Below, in pieces: positions 55,181 through 63,448 of a stretch of DNA of 64,000 nt (positions are counted from its first letter, which is position 1; each line of letters opens with the position of its first letter). A program made the position numbers and the translations under genes. The notes beneath the pieces are model-generated. The model saw nothing but the letters and a program-made list of their open reading frames with translations, had not been told where the DNA came from and made no database searches. The stretch is from VGBV01 sp963780395 (GTDB lineage: Bacteria; Actinomycetota; Thermoleophilia; Solirubrobacterales; 70-9). The DNA is taken from assembly GCA_963780395.1 (NCBI GenBank), contig CAWABY010000004.1, positions 205,520-269,519 on the forward strand. The letters run 5' to 3'.

Positions 55181-55192
55181 TTTGTCTAGTGT
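55164..55192 (+). promoter_or_regulatory. Promoter of the sarcosine oxidase/NMG dehydrogenase operon
   Basis: TTGCTT (55164-55169), 17 bases, TAGTGT (55187-55192), then a short leader with GAGG before the ATG at 55208. It overlaps the divergent promoter almost completely, so a factor bound here would affect both. Confidence 0.55.
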
Positions 55193-55207
55193 ACGCCTGA
55201 GGCTGAC

Positions 55208-55474
55208 ATGTCCTTCCTGCTGACCTGTCCCAACTGCGGCGAGCGCGAGGTCACCGACTTCTCCTTCGGGGGCGAGGTCGTGCCCCGCCCGAAGTCGAAG
55301 CCCAGCGAGCGGGAGCTCAACACGTACAACTACTTTCGCCGCAACGTCGCCGGCACCCAGCGCGAGTGGTGGTATCACCGCTCCGGCTGCCGCGAGTGGT
55401 TCCAGGCCGAGCGCGACACCACCACCAACGAGGTCAAGCGCGTGGGCCTGCCCGGAACGTTGTCGCAAACGTGA
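55208..55474 (+). CDS. soxD: Sarcosine oxidase / N-methylglutamate dehydrogenase delta subunit
   Basis: An 88-residue zinc-binding subunit: LTCPNCGEREVTDFSFGGEV near the N-terminus with the CxxC pair, RELNTYNYFRRNVAG, and EWWYHRSGCREWFQAERDT with the remaining Cys/His ligands. It is the small structural subunit of heterotetrameric sarcosine oxidase (MgdB in N-methylglutamate dehydrogenase). First gene of the plus-strand operon; its TGA overlaps the GTG of the alpha subunit. Confidence 0.93.
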   Translation: MSFLLTCPNCGEREVTDFSFGGEVVPRPKSKPSERELNTYNYFRRNVAGTQREWWYHRSGCREWFQAERDTTTNEVKRVGLPGTLSQT

Positions 55475-58347
55475 GCGAGCGCCTGCCCCCCAGCCCCGGC
55501 GAGCGCATCAACCGCGCCAAGACGATCGAGTTCAGCTTCGACGGCAAGACCGTCGAGGCCTTCGACGGCGACACGATCGGCTCCGCGCTACACGCATCCG
55601 GCCGCAAGGTGCTCTCGCGCAGCTTCAAGTACCACCGCCCGCGCGGGCTGCTCTGCTGCGCCGGACAGTGCCCCAACTGCCTGGTCGAGGTCGACGGCTG
55701 GCCCGGCGTCCGCGCCTGCACCGAGCCCGTCAAGCCCGGCATGCGCGTCAAGCACATGAACGCCAGCCCCTCGCTGTCCTTCGACGCGATGCGGGCGACC
55801 GACATCTTCGGCACCCGGTTCACCCCTCCGGGCTTCTACTACAAGACCTTCATCCGCCCGCGGCGGCTCTGGCCCTTGTACGAGAAGGTGCTCCGCAACG
55901 CCGCCGGGCTGGGAAAGCTGGCCAAGGAGCAGGATCACCGGCGGTGGCGCACCGAGTATCGCCGCCGCCATGCGGACGTGCTCGTGATCGGCGGCGGCCT
56001 CGCCGGGCTGAGCGCGGCGCTGCGCTCGGCCGAGATGGGGGCCGACGTGGTCCTGGTGGACGACGGGCCCGAGTTGGGCGGCACCCAGCTCGCGGGCACC
56101 GACGCCGGCGCCGCGCAGGACCTCGGCGCGCGCGTGCTGGCCGCCGGGGTCGAAGTGCTCGCGCCCGCCGCGGCGCTCGGCTTCTTCGACGGCATCGTCC
56201 CCGTGTGGCAGGGCAACACCCTGCACCAGGTCCGCGCCGAGCGCCACATCGCCGCCACCGGCTCGATCGAGCAGCCGCTGATGTTCGACGGCAACGACCT
56301 CCCGGGCGTGATGCTGAGCTCGGGGGCGCAGCGGCTCGCGAGCCTCTACGGCGTGCGCCCCGGCAAGGCCGCGGTGGTTGCCACCGTCAGCGACCAGGGC
56401 CTGGAGGCGGCGCTGGCGCTGCACGGGGCCGGGGTCGCGATCACCGCTGTCGCCGACGCCCGCCCCGACGGGGCTGACGAGGACCTCGCCTCGCGCCTCG
56501 ATTGGGAGGGCATCCGCCACCTGCCGGGCACAGCCGTGGTCCGCGCCTTCGGCCGCAAGCAAGTCAAGGGCGTCGTCGTCGCCGACCTAGGTCCCGACGG
56601 CAAACCCGACCGGGAGACCGAGCGCGGGCTCGACTGCGACCTGGTCGCGGTCTCGGGGGGGTCCGTGCCCGCGACCTCGCTGCTGCTGCAAGCGGGGGCC
56701 AAGGCGCGCTGGGACACCGGCGCCGGCGCCTATGTGCCCGACCAGACTCCCGAGGGGATCTACGCCGCGGGTGCTGTCGCGGGGCACGAGTCCTCACCCG
56801 CCCAGGCCCAGGCCTCGGGCGCGGTCGCGGGCGCCGAGGCCGCGCTGTCGCTGGAGTTCGGAGGGCCCGAGGACCGCTCCCGCCTGGAGGCCGACCGCTC
56901 GGCGCTGATCGCCGCTCCGGCTTCCCCCCAGGCCGTGCCCCCCTCGGGCGCGGGCGAGAACGGGAAGTGCTTCGCCTGCCTCTGCGAGGACGTGACGACC
57001 AAGGACATCACCTACTCGGTCGAGGAAGGCTACGACTCGATCGAGCTCTCGAAGCGCTACACGACGCTGACCATGGGCCCCTGCCAGGGGCGCATGTGCC
57101 AGCTCGCCTCGATTCGCAAGATGGCCGAGGACACCGACACGACGGTCGAGGAGGTCGGACTCACCACGGCTCGCCCGCCCTGGTCCTCGGTTCCGATGGG
57201 GGCGATGGCGGGCAGGCCGTACGAGCCCGCCAAGCGCTCGGCGGTGCACGGACGCCACCGCGAGCTGGGAGGAAACGTGATGTGGGCCGGCGACTGGCGC
57301 CGCCCCTACGACTACGGCGACGCCCGCGCCGAGACCATGGCCGTGCACGAGGGCGCCGGCCTGATCGACGTCTCCACGCTCGGCAAGTTGATGGTGCGTG
57401 GGCCGGACGCCGGGGAGTTCCTGAACCTGCTCTATCCGAACCGCTTCGACAACCTCAAGCCCGGCCGCATCCGCTACGGCGTGCTCGGCGACGACGCCGG
57501 GCGGATCACCGACGACGGCACCGTCTGCCGCCTGGACGACGACAGCTTCTACGTGACCACGACCTCGAGCGGGGCCGACGCCGTCGAGGCCTGGTTCGCC
57601 TGGTGGCTGGCCGAGTGGAACCTGGACGTCCACCTGACGGACGTCAGCCAGGGCCTGGCGGCCTTCAACCTCGCGGGCCCCCGCGCTCGCGAGATCCTCT
57701 CCGGGCTGACCGACCTGGACTGCTCCAACGAGGCCTTCACCTACCTGGACGGCAAGCGGGCCCTGGTCGCGGGCGTCCCCTGCCTGCTGCTGCGAATCGG
57801 CTTCGTAGGCGAGCTCGGCTACGAGCTTCACTGCCCGGGCTCGCTGGCGCTGCACCTCTGGGACGCGATCAGCGATGCGGGCGAGCGGCACGGGATCATG
57901 CCCTTCGGCCTCGAGCCCCAGCGCGTGCTGCGCCTGCAGAAGCTGCACATCCTGGTCGGCCAGGACACCGACGCCGAGTCGAACCCGCTGGAAGCGGCGA
58001 TGCCCTGGATCGTCAAGTTCGACAAGGAGCAGGACTTCATCGGTCGCTGGGCCCTGGAGGGCGTCGCCGAGCGAGGCGACCTCAACAAGCTCGTCGGCTT
58101 CACGCTGGACAACGGCGCCGTGCCGACCGAGGGAGCGGCCGTGGTCACCGACGGCAAGCCGGTCGGCCGAGTCACCTCCTCGCGCTTCTCGCCCCTGCTG
58201 CAGCGCACGATCGGCATGGCGTGGGTCCCCGCGGAGCTGGGCGAGGACGGCACCTCGATCACGATCGCCGACGAGGGACGGCGGCTGAGCGCCCAGGTAC
58301 ACACGGCGCCGTTCTACGACCCCGACCAGGAGAAGCTGCGCGGATGA
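55471..58347 (+). CDS. soxA: Sarcosine oxidase / N-methylglutamate dehydrogenase alpha subunit
   Basis: A 958-residue subunit from a GTG at 55471. In order: an N-terminal ferredoxin-like region (residues about 15-110, with CCAGQCPNCLVEVDG and RACTEP), an FAD/NAD-binding domain (VLVIGGGLAGLSAALRSAEMG at about 170; IAATGSIEQPLMF), a Cys-rich segment at about 490-545 (CFACLCEDVT, MGPCQGRMCQL), and a C-terminal GcvT-like domain (DWRRPYDYG, NEAFTYLDGKRALVAGVPC, EQDFIGRWALE) binding tetrahydrofolate. This matches SoxA/MgdC throughout, including length. The complex oxidises the N-methyl group and passes C1 to tetrahydrofolate as methylene-THF. Confidence 0.93.
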   Translation: MSERLPPSPGERINRAKTIEFSFDGKTVEAFDGDTIGSALHASGRKVLSRSFKYHRPRGLLCCAGQCPNCLVEVDGWPGVRACTEPVKPGMRVKHMNASPSLSFDAMRATDIFGTRFTPPGFYYKTFIRPRRLWPLYEKVLRNAAGLGKLAKEQDHRRWRTEYRRRHADVLVIGGGLAGLSAALRSAEMGADVVLVDDGPELGGTQLAGTDAGAAQDLGARVLAAGVEVLAPAAALGFFDGIVPVWQGNTLHQVRAERHIAATGSIEQPLMFDGNDLPGVMLSSGAQRLASLYGVRPGKAAVVATVSDQGLEAALALHGAGVAITAVADARPDGADEDLASRLDWEGIRHLPGTAVVRAFGRKQVKGVVVADLGPDGKPDRETERGLDCDLVAVSGGSVPATSLLLQAGAKARWDTGAGAYVPDQTPEGIYAAGAVAGHESSPAQAQASGAVAGAEAALSLEFGGPEDRSRLEADRSALIAAPASPQAVPPSGAGENGKCFACLCEDVTTKDITYSVEEGYDSIELSKRYTTLTMGPCQGRMCQLASIRKMAEDTDTTVEEVGLTTARPPWSSVPMGAMAGRPYEPAKRSAVHGRHRELGGNVMWAGDWRRPYDYGDARAETMAVHEGAGLIDVSTLGKLMVRGPDAGEFLNLLYPNRFDNLKPGRIRYGVLGDDAGRITDDGTVCRLDDDSFYVTTTSSGADAVEAWFAWWLAEWNLDVHLTDVSQGLAAFNLAGPRAREILSGLTDLDCSNEAFTYLDGKRALVAGVPCLLLRIGFVGELGYELHCPGSLALHLWDAISDAGERHGIMPFGLEPQRVLRLQKLHILVGQDTDAESNPLEAAMPWIVKFDKEQDFIGRWALEGVAERGDLNKLVGFTLDNGAVPTEGAAVVTDGKPVGRVTSSRFSPLLQRTIGMAWVPAELGEDGTSITIADEGRRLSAQVHTAPFYDPDQEKLRG

Positions 58348-59093
58348 GCTTCGAGTTTCTCGCACCAGACGAGGTCGGCCCGGGCCCCGGCGGCGCGCCG
58401 CCCCCGCAGCGCAGCCCGATCGAGTGGGCGCACCTGGACGCCGGCGCCCGCCTGGGCGAGCGCGCCGGCTGGCAGGTGGTCATCGACTACGGCGCCGCCG
58501 AGCCTGAGCGGGCGGCCTGCCGCAACGCGGTCGGGATCGCCGACCTCAGCTGCCTCGGCAAGCTCGAGCTGCAGGCCGACCCCCCCACCACGGCCTCGAT
58601 CGTGTCCTCTCTGGCGGGCGGCGCTGGCCTGGAGCTGGGGCGCGCGGCGCTGCACGACGGGACCTGGTGGTGCCCGATCACAGCCGGGCGCGTGATGGCG
58701 GTGACGCCACCCGAGGGCACCGCCGCCGTCCGCCGTGCCCTCGAGGACGAGGCCGGGCGTGCCCGCTTCGCCTCGGTCACCGAGCTCACCTCGGCGTGGG
58801 GCTCGAACGCCGTCGTCGGCCCCCACGCGCGGGAGACCTTCGCGCGGGCCACGGCGCTGGACATGCGACCCGCCCGCTTCCCCGAGCGCGCCTTTGCCCC
58901 CGTCTCGGTCGCCCGCACCCCCGGCTTGGTCCTGCGAGAGGACGGCAACCGCTTCCTGCACCTGTTCGGCGCCGGCTACGCCCAGTACAACTGGACCGTG
59001 TTCGTCGACGCCGCCCAGAGCCTGGGCGGACGCGCCGTCGGCCTCGCCGCGCTGGGCGCCGCGGAGCCCGAGGAGGTCGCCGCCGGTGCTTGA
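58344..59093 (+). CDS. soxG: Sarcosine oxidase / N-methylglutamate dehydrogenase gamma subunit
   Basis: A 249-residue SoxG-type subunit with a shrunken GcvT-like fold: RSPIEWAHLDAGARLGERAGW, CRNAVGIADLSCLGKLELQ, ITAGRVMAVTPP, TELTSAWGSNAVVGPHARE, and the C-terminal HLFGAGYAQYNWTVFVDA. The family is structural and sits over the folate channel of the complex. ATGA overlap with soxA and 8-bp overlap with soxB show tight coupling. It is somewhat longer than the usual 190-210 residues because of an N-terminal Pro/Gly extension. Confidence 0.88.
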   Translation: MSFEFLAPDEVGPGPGGAPPPQRSPIEWAHLDAGARLGERAGWQVVIDYGAAEPERAACRNAVGIADLSCLGKLELQADPPTTASIVSSLAGGAGLELGRAALHDGTWWCPITAGRVMAVTPPEGTAAVRRALEDEAGRARFASVTELTSAWGSNAVVGPHARETFARATALDMRPARFPERAFAPVSVARTPGLVLREDGNRFLHLFGAGYAQYNWTVFVDAAQSLGGRAVGLAALGAAEPEEVAAGA

Positions 59094-60303
59094 CATCTTC
59101 CGCAAGCGGCGCATGTGGCGCCGGACGCCCGAGCTCAAGGACAGCTACGAGGTCGTGATCGTCGGCGGCGGCTCGCACGGACTCGCGATCGCCTACTACC
59201 TGGCCCGCGATCACGGCATCACCGACGTCTGCATCCTCGAGAAGAGCTACATCGGCTCCGGCGCGGCGGGGCGCAACACCACGATCCTGCGCTCCAACTA
59301 CAAGACGCCCGAGGGCGCCCGGTTCTACGACGCCTCGGTGAAGCTGTACGAGCGCCTCGGCGCCGAGCTCAACTTCAACCTGCTGTTCAGCCAGGAGGGC
59401 CACCTGACCCTGGCGCACACCGACCGGGCGATGTTCGTGATGGCCGAGCGCGCCGAGGTGAACCAGCTCGAGGGAATCGACTCGAAGGTGATCGGTCCAG
59501 AGGAGATCGGCCGGCTCGCGCCCGCGATGTCGCTCGCCCCCGACGCCGTGCACCCGGTGATGGGGGCGCTCTATCACCCGCCCGGCGGCATCATCCGCCA
59601 CGACGCAGTCGTCTGGGGCCTGGCGCGGGGCGCCGACCGCGGTGGCGCCGAGATCCACCCCTACAACGAGGTCGCCGGGATCGAGCGCTCCAACGGACGC
59701 GCGACCGGGGTGACCCTCGCCGACGGGCGCAGGATCGCGGCCGGCAACGTGGTCAGCGCCACCGCGGGCTGGAGCTCGACGATCTCCGAGATGGCCGGCG
59801 TCGAGCTGCCGATCACCACCCACATCCTGCAGGCGTTCGTGACCGAGCCGCTGAAGCCGCTGCTCGACATCGTGATCGTGAGCTCGCAGATGCACGTCTA
59901 CATCTCCCAGACGGACCGCGGCGAGTTCCTGATCGGCGCCGAGATCGAGCCGTGGACCACCTACCGCCAGCAGGGCACGCTCAACTTCATCCAGGAGTCA
60001 TCGCGCCACACACTGGAGCTGTTCCCGCAGCTCGAGCGGGCCCGCATCCTGCGCAGCTGGGCGGGCCTCTGCGACATCAGCCCCGACTTCAGCCCGATCC
60101 TGGGCGTGACGGAGGTCGATGGCTTCACGCTCAGCGCTGGCTGGGGCACCTACGGCTTCAAGGCGGCGCCCATCGTCGGCAAGACGATGGCCGAGCTCGT
60201 CGCCACGGGCAAGACGCCCGAACTGATCGAGCCCTTCGCGCTCGAACGCTTCTACCGCGACCGCCTGGTCTCCGAGCTCGGGGCCGCGGCCGTCTCGCAC
60301 TGA
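59086..60303 (+). CDS. soxB: Sarcosine oxidase / N-methylglutamate dehydrogenase beta subunit
   Basis: A 405-residue catalytic subunit from a GTG at 59086. FAD motif VVIVGGGSHGLAIAYYLARDHG, then SYIGSGAAGRNTTILRSNY, HPPGGIIRHDAVVWGLARGAD and the C-terminal GWGTYGFKAAPIVGKTMAELV are diagnostic for SoxB/MgdA. It holds the amine oxidation site. Gene order here is D-A-G-B, whereas most described sarcosine oxidase operons are B-D-A-G, so beta comes last. Sarcosine versus N-methylglutamate cannot be read from motifs; context (mgs genes across the divergent promoter) favours N-methylglutamate. Confidence 0.93.
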   Translation: MLDIFRKRRMWRRTPELKDSYEVVIVGGGSHGLAIAYYLARDHGITDVCILEKSYIGSGAAGRNTTILRSNYKTPEGARFYDASVKLYERLGAELNFNLLFSQEGHLTLAHTDRAMFVMAERAEVNQLEGIDSKVIGPEEIGRLAPAMSLAPDAVHPVMGALYHPPGGIIRHDAVVWGLARGADRGGAEIHPYNEVAGIERSNGRATGVTLADGRRIAAGNVVSATAGWSSTISEMAGVELPITTHILQAFVTEPLKPLLDIVIVSSQMHVYISQTDRGEFLIGAEIEPWTTYRQQGTLNFIQESSRHTLELFPQLERARILRSWAGLCDISPDFSPILGVTEVDGFTLSAGWGTYGFKAAPIVGKTMAELVATGKTPELIEPFALERFYRDRLVSELGAAAVSH

Positions 60304-60370
60304 CCGGCCACCGACCCAGCACGTCAAACCCCGACACAACCGAACAACGACCGAGGAGAAGACGGGACAG

Positions 60371-62047
60371 ATGAAGAGCAGCTTGGAGATCGCCCAGGAA
60401 GCGCAGCTGCAGCCGATCGACGCGATCGGCGAGCGGCTCGGCCTCGAGGCCGAGGAGATCGAGCCCTACGGCCGCTACAAGGCCAAGATCTCTCTCGACG
60501 CCATCGACCGCCTCTCCGACCGGCCGAACGCGAAGCTCGTCTGCGTCGCCGGCATGACCCCGACCAAGGCCGGCGAGGGCAAGACCACCACCTCGGTCGC
60601 GCTGACCGAGGGGCTGGGCTACATCGGCAAGGACCCGGTGCTGTGCCTGCGGGAGCCCTCGCTGGGGCCGGTGTTCGGGATCAAGGGCGGCGCAGCCGGC
60701 GGCGGCCTCGCCCAGGTGGTCCCGATGGAGGACCTGAACCTGCACTTCACCGGCGACATCCACGCGATCGGCGCCGCCAACAACCTGCTGGCGGCGATGC
60801 TCGACGCCTCGATCCTGCACGGCAACCCGCACCACGTCGACGCTCTGCAAGTGACCTGGAAGCGGGCCGTGGACATGAACGACCGCGCCCTGCGCCAGGT
60901 CGCGCTGGGCCTGGGCGGGCCGACCAACGGCTATCCGCGCGAGAGCGGCTTCGACATCACCGCCGCCTCGGAGGTGATGGCCGTGCTGGCCGTCGCCCGC
61001 GACGTCCACGACCTGCGCCGCCGCCTGGGCGCGATCACCGTCGCGTACTCGCGCGACGGCAACCCCGTCACCGCCGACGATCTGCAGGCCGCGGGCGCGA
61101 TGACGGTGCTGCTGAAGGACGCCATCAAGCCCAACCTGATCCAGACGCTGGAGGGGCAGCCCTGCCTGATGCACGCCGGGCCCTTCGCGAACATCGCGCA
61201 CGGGAACTCGTCGCTGATCGCGGACCTGATGGGTCTGAAGCTGGGCGACTACGTGGTCACCGAGTCGGGCTTCGGCTCGGACATGGGGATGGAGAAGTTC
61301 TTCGACATCGTCTGCCGCGCCGGCGGCGTCAGCCCCGACGCGGTGGTGCTGGTCTCCACCGTTCGCGCCCTCAAGCACCACGGAGGCCTCGACTCCCCCG
61401 ACGGGGCATCGGCCAAGGAGCAGCTGGCGGCCGTGGAGAAGGGAATGGCCAACCTCCACCGCCACCTGGGGATAATCAAGGAGTTCGGGGTTCCGGCGGT
61501 GGTCGCGGTCAACCGCCGGCCCGAGGACACCGACGAGGAGGTCGAGCTGGTGACCAAGCTGGCTGGGGAGGGCGGCGCCTTCGCGGCTGCGGTCAGCGAC
61601 GGCTTCGCCCAGGGCGGCAAGGGGGTCGCCGACCTCGCCGAGTCCGTTGTCGCCGCCTGCGACCAGCCCAACGACTTCGGCTTCCTCTACGAGGACGGCG
61701 CCTCGATCAAGTCCAAGATCGAGACGATCGGCGAGCGCGTCTATGGCGCCGACGAGGTCGTCTACTACCTCGAGGCCGAGAAGAAGATCGAGCAGTTCAC
61801 CGACCAGGGCCTGGCGGAGCTGCCGGTCTGCATGGCCAAGACCCCGCTGTCGCTGTCGGCCGACCCCGAGCTGCTGGGAGCGCCCACCGGCTTCCAGCTT
61901 CCGGTGCGTGACGTACGGGCATACACGGGGGCTGGCTGGCTGGTGCCGCTGTGCGGGGCGATCCAGCAGATGCCCGGGCTCGGCAAGACGCCGGCGGCCT
62001 TCAACGTCGACATCGACGCCGAGGGACGCACCGTCGGGCTGTTCTAG
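60371..62047 (+). CDS. fhs: Formate-tetrahydrofolate ligase
   Basis: A 558-residue enzyme joining formate and THF to 10-formyl-THF with ATP, or running in reverse to release formate. P-loop MTPTKAGEGKTTTSVALTEG near residue 60, LREPSLGPVFGIKGGAAGGG, NDRALRQVALGLGG, ESGFGSDMGMEKFFDI, and GDVRAYTGAGW-like VRDVRAYTGAGWLVPLCG near the end. A ribosome site (GAGGAGAAG) precedes the ATG. Following the oxidase operon by 67 bases, it most likely converts the C1 unit toward formate for the formate dehydrogenase at 48156, conserving ATP. Confidence 0.95.
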   Translation: MKSSLEIAQEAQLQPIDAIGERLGLEAEEIEPYGRYKAKISLDAIDRLSDRPNAKLVCVAGMTPTKAGEGKTTTSVALTEGLGYIGKDPVLCLREPSLGPVFGIKGGAAGGGLAQVVPMEDLNLHFTGDIHAIGAANNLLAAMLDASILHGNPHHVDALQVTWKRAVDMNDRALRQVALGLGGPTNGYPRESGFDITAASEVMAVLAVARDVHDLRRRLGAITVAYSRDGNPVTADDLQAAGAMTVLLKDAIKPNLIQTLEGQPCLMHAGPFANIAHGNSSLIADLMGLKLGDYVVTESGFGSDMGMEKFFDIVCRAGGVSPDAVVLVSTVRALKHHGGLDSPDGASAKEQLAAVEKGMANLHRHLGIIKEFGVPAVVAVNRRPEDTDEEVELVTKLAGEGGAFAAAVSDGFAQGGKGVADLAESVVAACDQPNDFGFLYEDGASIKSKIETIGERVYGADEVVYYLEAEKKIEQFTDQGLAELPVCMAKTPLSLSADPELLGAPTGFQLPVRDVRAYTGAGWLVPLCGAIQQMPGLGKTPAAFNVDIDAEGRTVGLF

Positions 62048-62073
62048 ATGGCCGGCTCCGGACCGAGGAACTA

Positions 62074-62658
62074 GTGGCCGGGGTCGCTGACCGCCAGTTG
62101 CGGGAGGTCCTTGCCGAGCTTGGTTCGACCACCGAGCCGGCGGCGGCGGGCGTCGCCACGGCCCTGAGCTGCGCGCTCGCCGCGTCGCTCGTCGAGCTCT
62201 CCGCCGAGCTCGCCGCCGTGCGTCTGGCCGAGGACGACGAGCATCCGGACCGCGAGGCAGCGGCGCGAATGCGCTCGCTGTCCTCCAGGGCGGGCGAGCT
62301 CCGTGCGCGCCTGCTGGAGGCGGCGGACGAGGACGTCGTGGCCTACGCCAAGGTCGCTCGGGCGGACGACGCCGAGGCCCGTGACACTGCCCTGGCCGCG
62401 GCAGCCGACCCGCCGCTGGCGATCGCCGAGTGCGCCGCCGAGGTCGCCGAGGCGGCTGCCGAGATCGCTGCCCGCGCCCGGCCCTGGGCCTTCGGCGCCG
62501 ACGCCGCCGTCGCCGCCGATCTGGCCGCCGCGGCCGCGCGAGGCGCCGCCCAGCTGGTCGACGCCAACCTCGGCTCCGGCTCCGATGACCCGCGCGTCGC
62601 GCGCGCCCGCGAGTCGGCCGAGCGTGCCTCCGGCGCCCTCGGGGCCACCGAGGGTTAG
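62074..62658 (+). CDS. fchA: Cyclodeaminase/cyclohydrolase family protein (FchA-like)
   Basis: A 194-residue helical protein from a GTG at 62074 with a GAGGAA ribosome site. The FTCD_C-type fold is suggested by EPAAAGVATALSCALAASLVELSAEL (in part), regularly spaced Ala-rich helices, DEDVVAYAKVARAD and a C-terminal ANLGSGSDDPRVARA. The family hydrolyses methenyl-THF to 10-formyl-THF (FchA) or deaminates formimino-THF. Next to fhs, the FchA role is the natural reading; it links methylene/methenyl-THF from the oxidase to formyl-THF. A methylene-THF dehydrogenase is missing from the window. Confidence 0.8.
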   Translation: MAGVADRQLREVLAELGSTTEPAAAGVATALSCALAASLVELSAELAAVRLAEDDEHPDREAAARMRSLSSRAGELRARLLEAADEDVVAYAKVARADDAEARDTALAAAADPPLAIAECAAEVAEAAAEIAARARPWAFGADAAVAADLAAAAARGAAQLVDANLGSGSDDPRVARARESAERASGALGATEG

Positions 62659-62668
62659 GCTCGCCCCC

Positions 62669-63439
62669 GTGTCGCGGTCATCCCTCGTCGATGTGACCGA
62701 AACCGCGCTGCGGGACCGGCTCGCGCCCGGTCGCGCCCGCCCGGGCGACCGTCTTCCTCCCGAGCAGGAGCTGGCCGAGGAGCTGAGCGTCTCGCGAGGC
62801 ACGCTGCGGCTGGCGCTCGAGCGCCTGGAGTCGAACGGCGAGATCGTCCGCCGGCAGGGCAGCGGCACCTTCGTCGGGCGCGTGGCGCTGCCGGCGGCCT
62901 TCAGCGCGGGACTCGAGGTGCTGGAGTCCTACGCCTCGCTGGCCCGGCGCCAGGGCAAGCGCCTGACCACGCGCAACCTGGAGATCGAACAGGCCCGGGT
63001 GCCCGGGTTCGTCGCCGAGGCGCTGGAGCTGCGCCGCGGAACGCGCGCGCCGCTGATCCAGCGCACGCTGCTGGCCGACGGCACGGTCGCCGCCTACATG
63101 CGGGACGTGGTCCACCCCGAACACGAGCTTCCGCCGCCCAAGGAGCTGCGCGAGGCGCTGGAGTCGGGAAAGATGGTGCTCGACGTGCTGGTCGAGCGCG
63201 GGGACCCGATCGCCTTCGCCCGCACCCAGGTCCGGCCCCGCCTGGTGGAGCCGGGCGATCGCGTCGGCGACGCACTCGGGGTGAGCCGCGTCACCGCCGC
63301 GCTCGAGCTGGCCGAGCTGCTCCAGGCGCCGGGCGGGCGCGCGGTCCAGTACTCGATCAACGTCTTCGCGCCCGGGATCGTTGACCTGCACGTGATCCGG
63401 GGCATGGCCGGGCTCGACGACCAGCCGCCCGCGGGCTGA
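62669..63439 (+). CDS. GntR-family regulator with UTRA domain
   Basis: A 256-residue regulator. N-terminal winged helix: RPGDRLPPEQELAEELSVSRGTLRLALERLESNGEIVRRQGSGTFVG (in parts), then a UTRA effector domain (RGTRAPLIQRTLLADGTVAAYMRDVVHPEHEL, PGDRVGDALGVSRVTAALEL) ending SINVFAPGIVDLHVIRG. The HutC/FarR branch responds to small metabolites. Placed 11 bases after fchA, it probably controls the amine/C1 operons, perhaps through the palindrome at 53886 or the shared promoter at 55144-55207. The GTG at 62669 starts directly before the first helix. Confidence 0.9.
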   Translation: MSRSSLVDVTETALRDRLAPGRARPGDRLPPEQELAEELSVSRGTLRLALERLESNGEIVRRQGSGTFVGRVALPAAFSAGLEVLESYASLARRQGKRLTTRNLEIEQARVPGFVAEALELRRGTRAPLIQRTLLADGTVAAYMRDVVHPEHELPPPKELREALESGKMVLDVLVERGDPIAFARTQVRPRLVEPGDRVGDALGVSRVTAALELAELLQAPGGRAVQYSINVFAPGIVDLHVIRGMAGLDDQPPAG

Positions 63440-63448
63440 CCTCGGCGA

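Noticed and set aside
57240..58347. Riboswitch (glycine or cobalamin) near the GcvT-domain or CarH genes
   Set aside because: No conserved core or leader of sufficient length was seen; the relevant leaders are very short.
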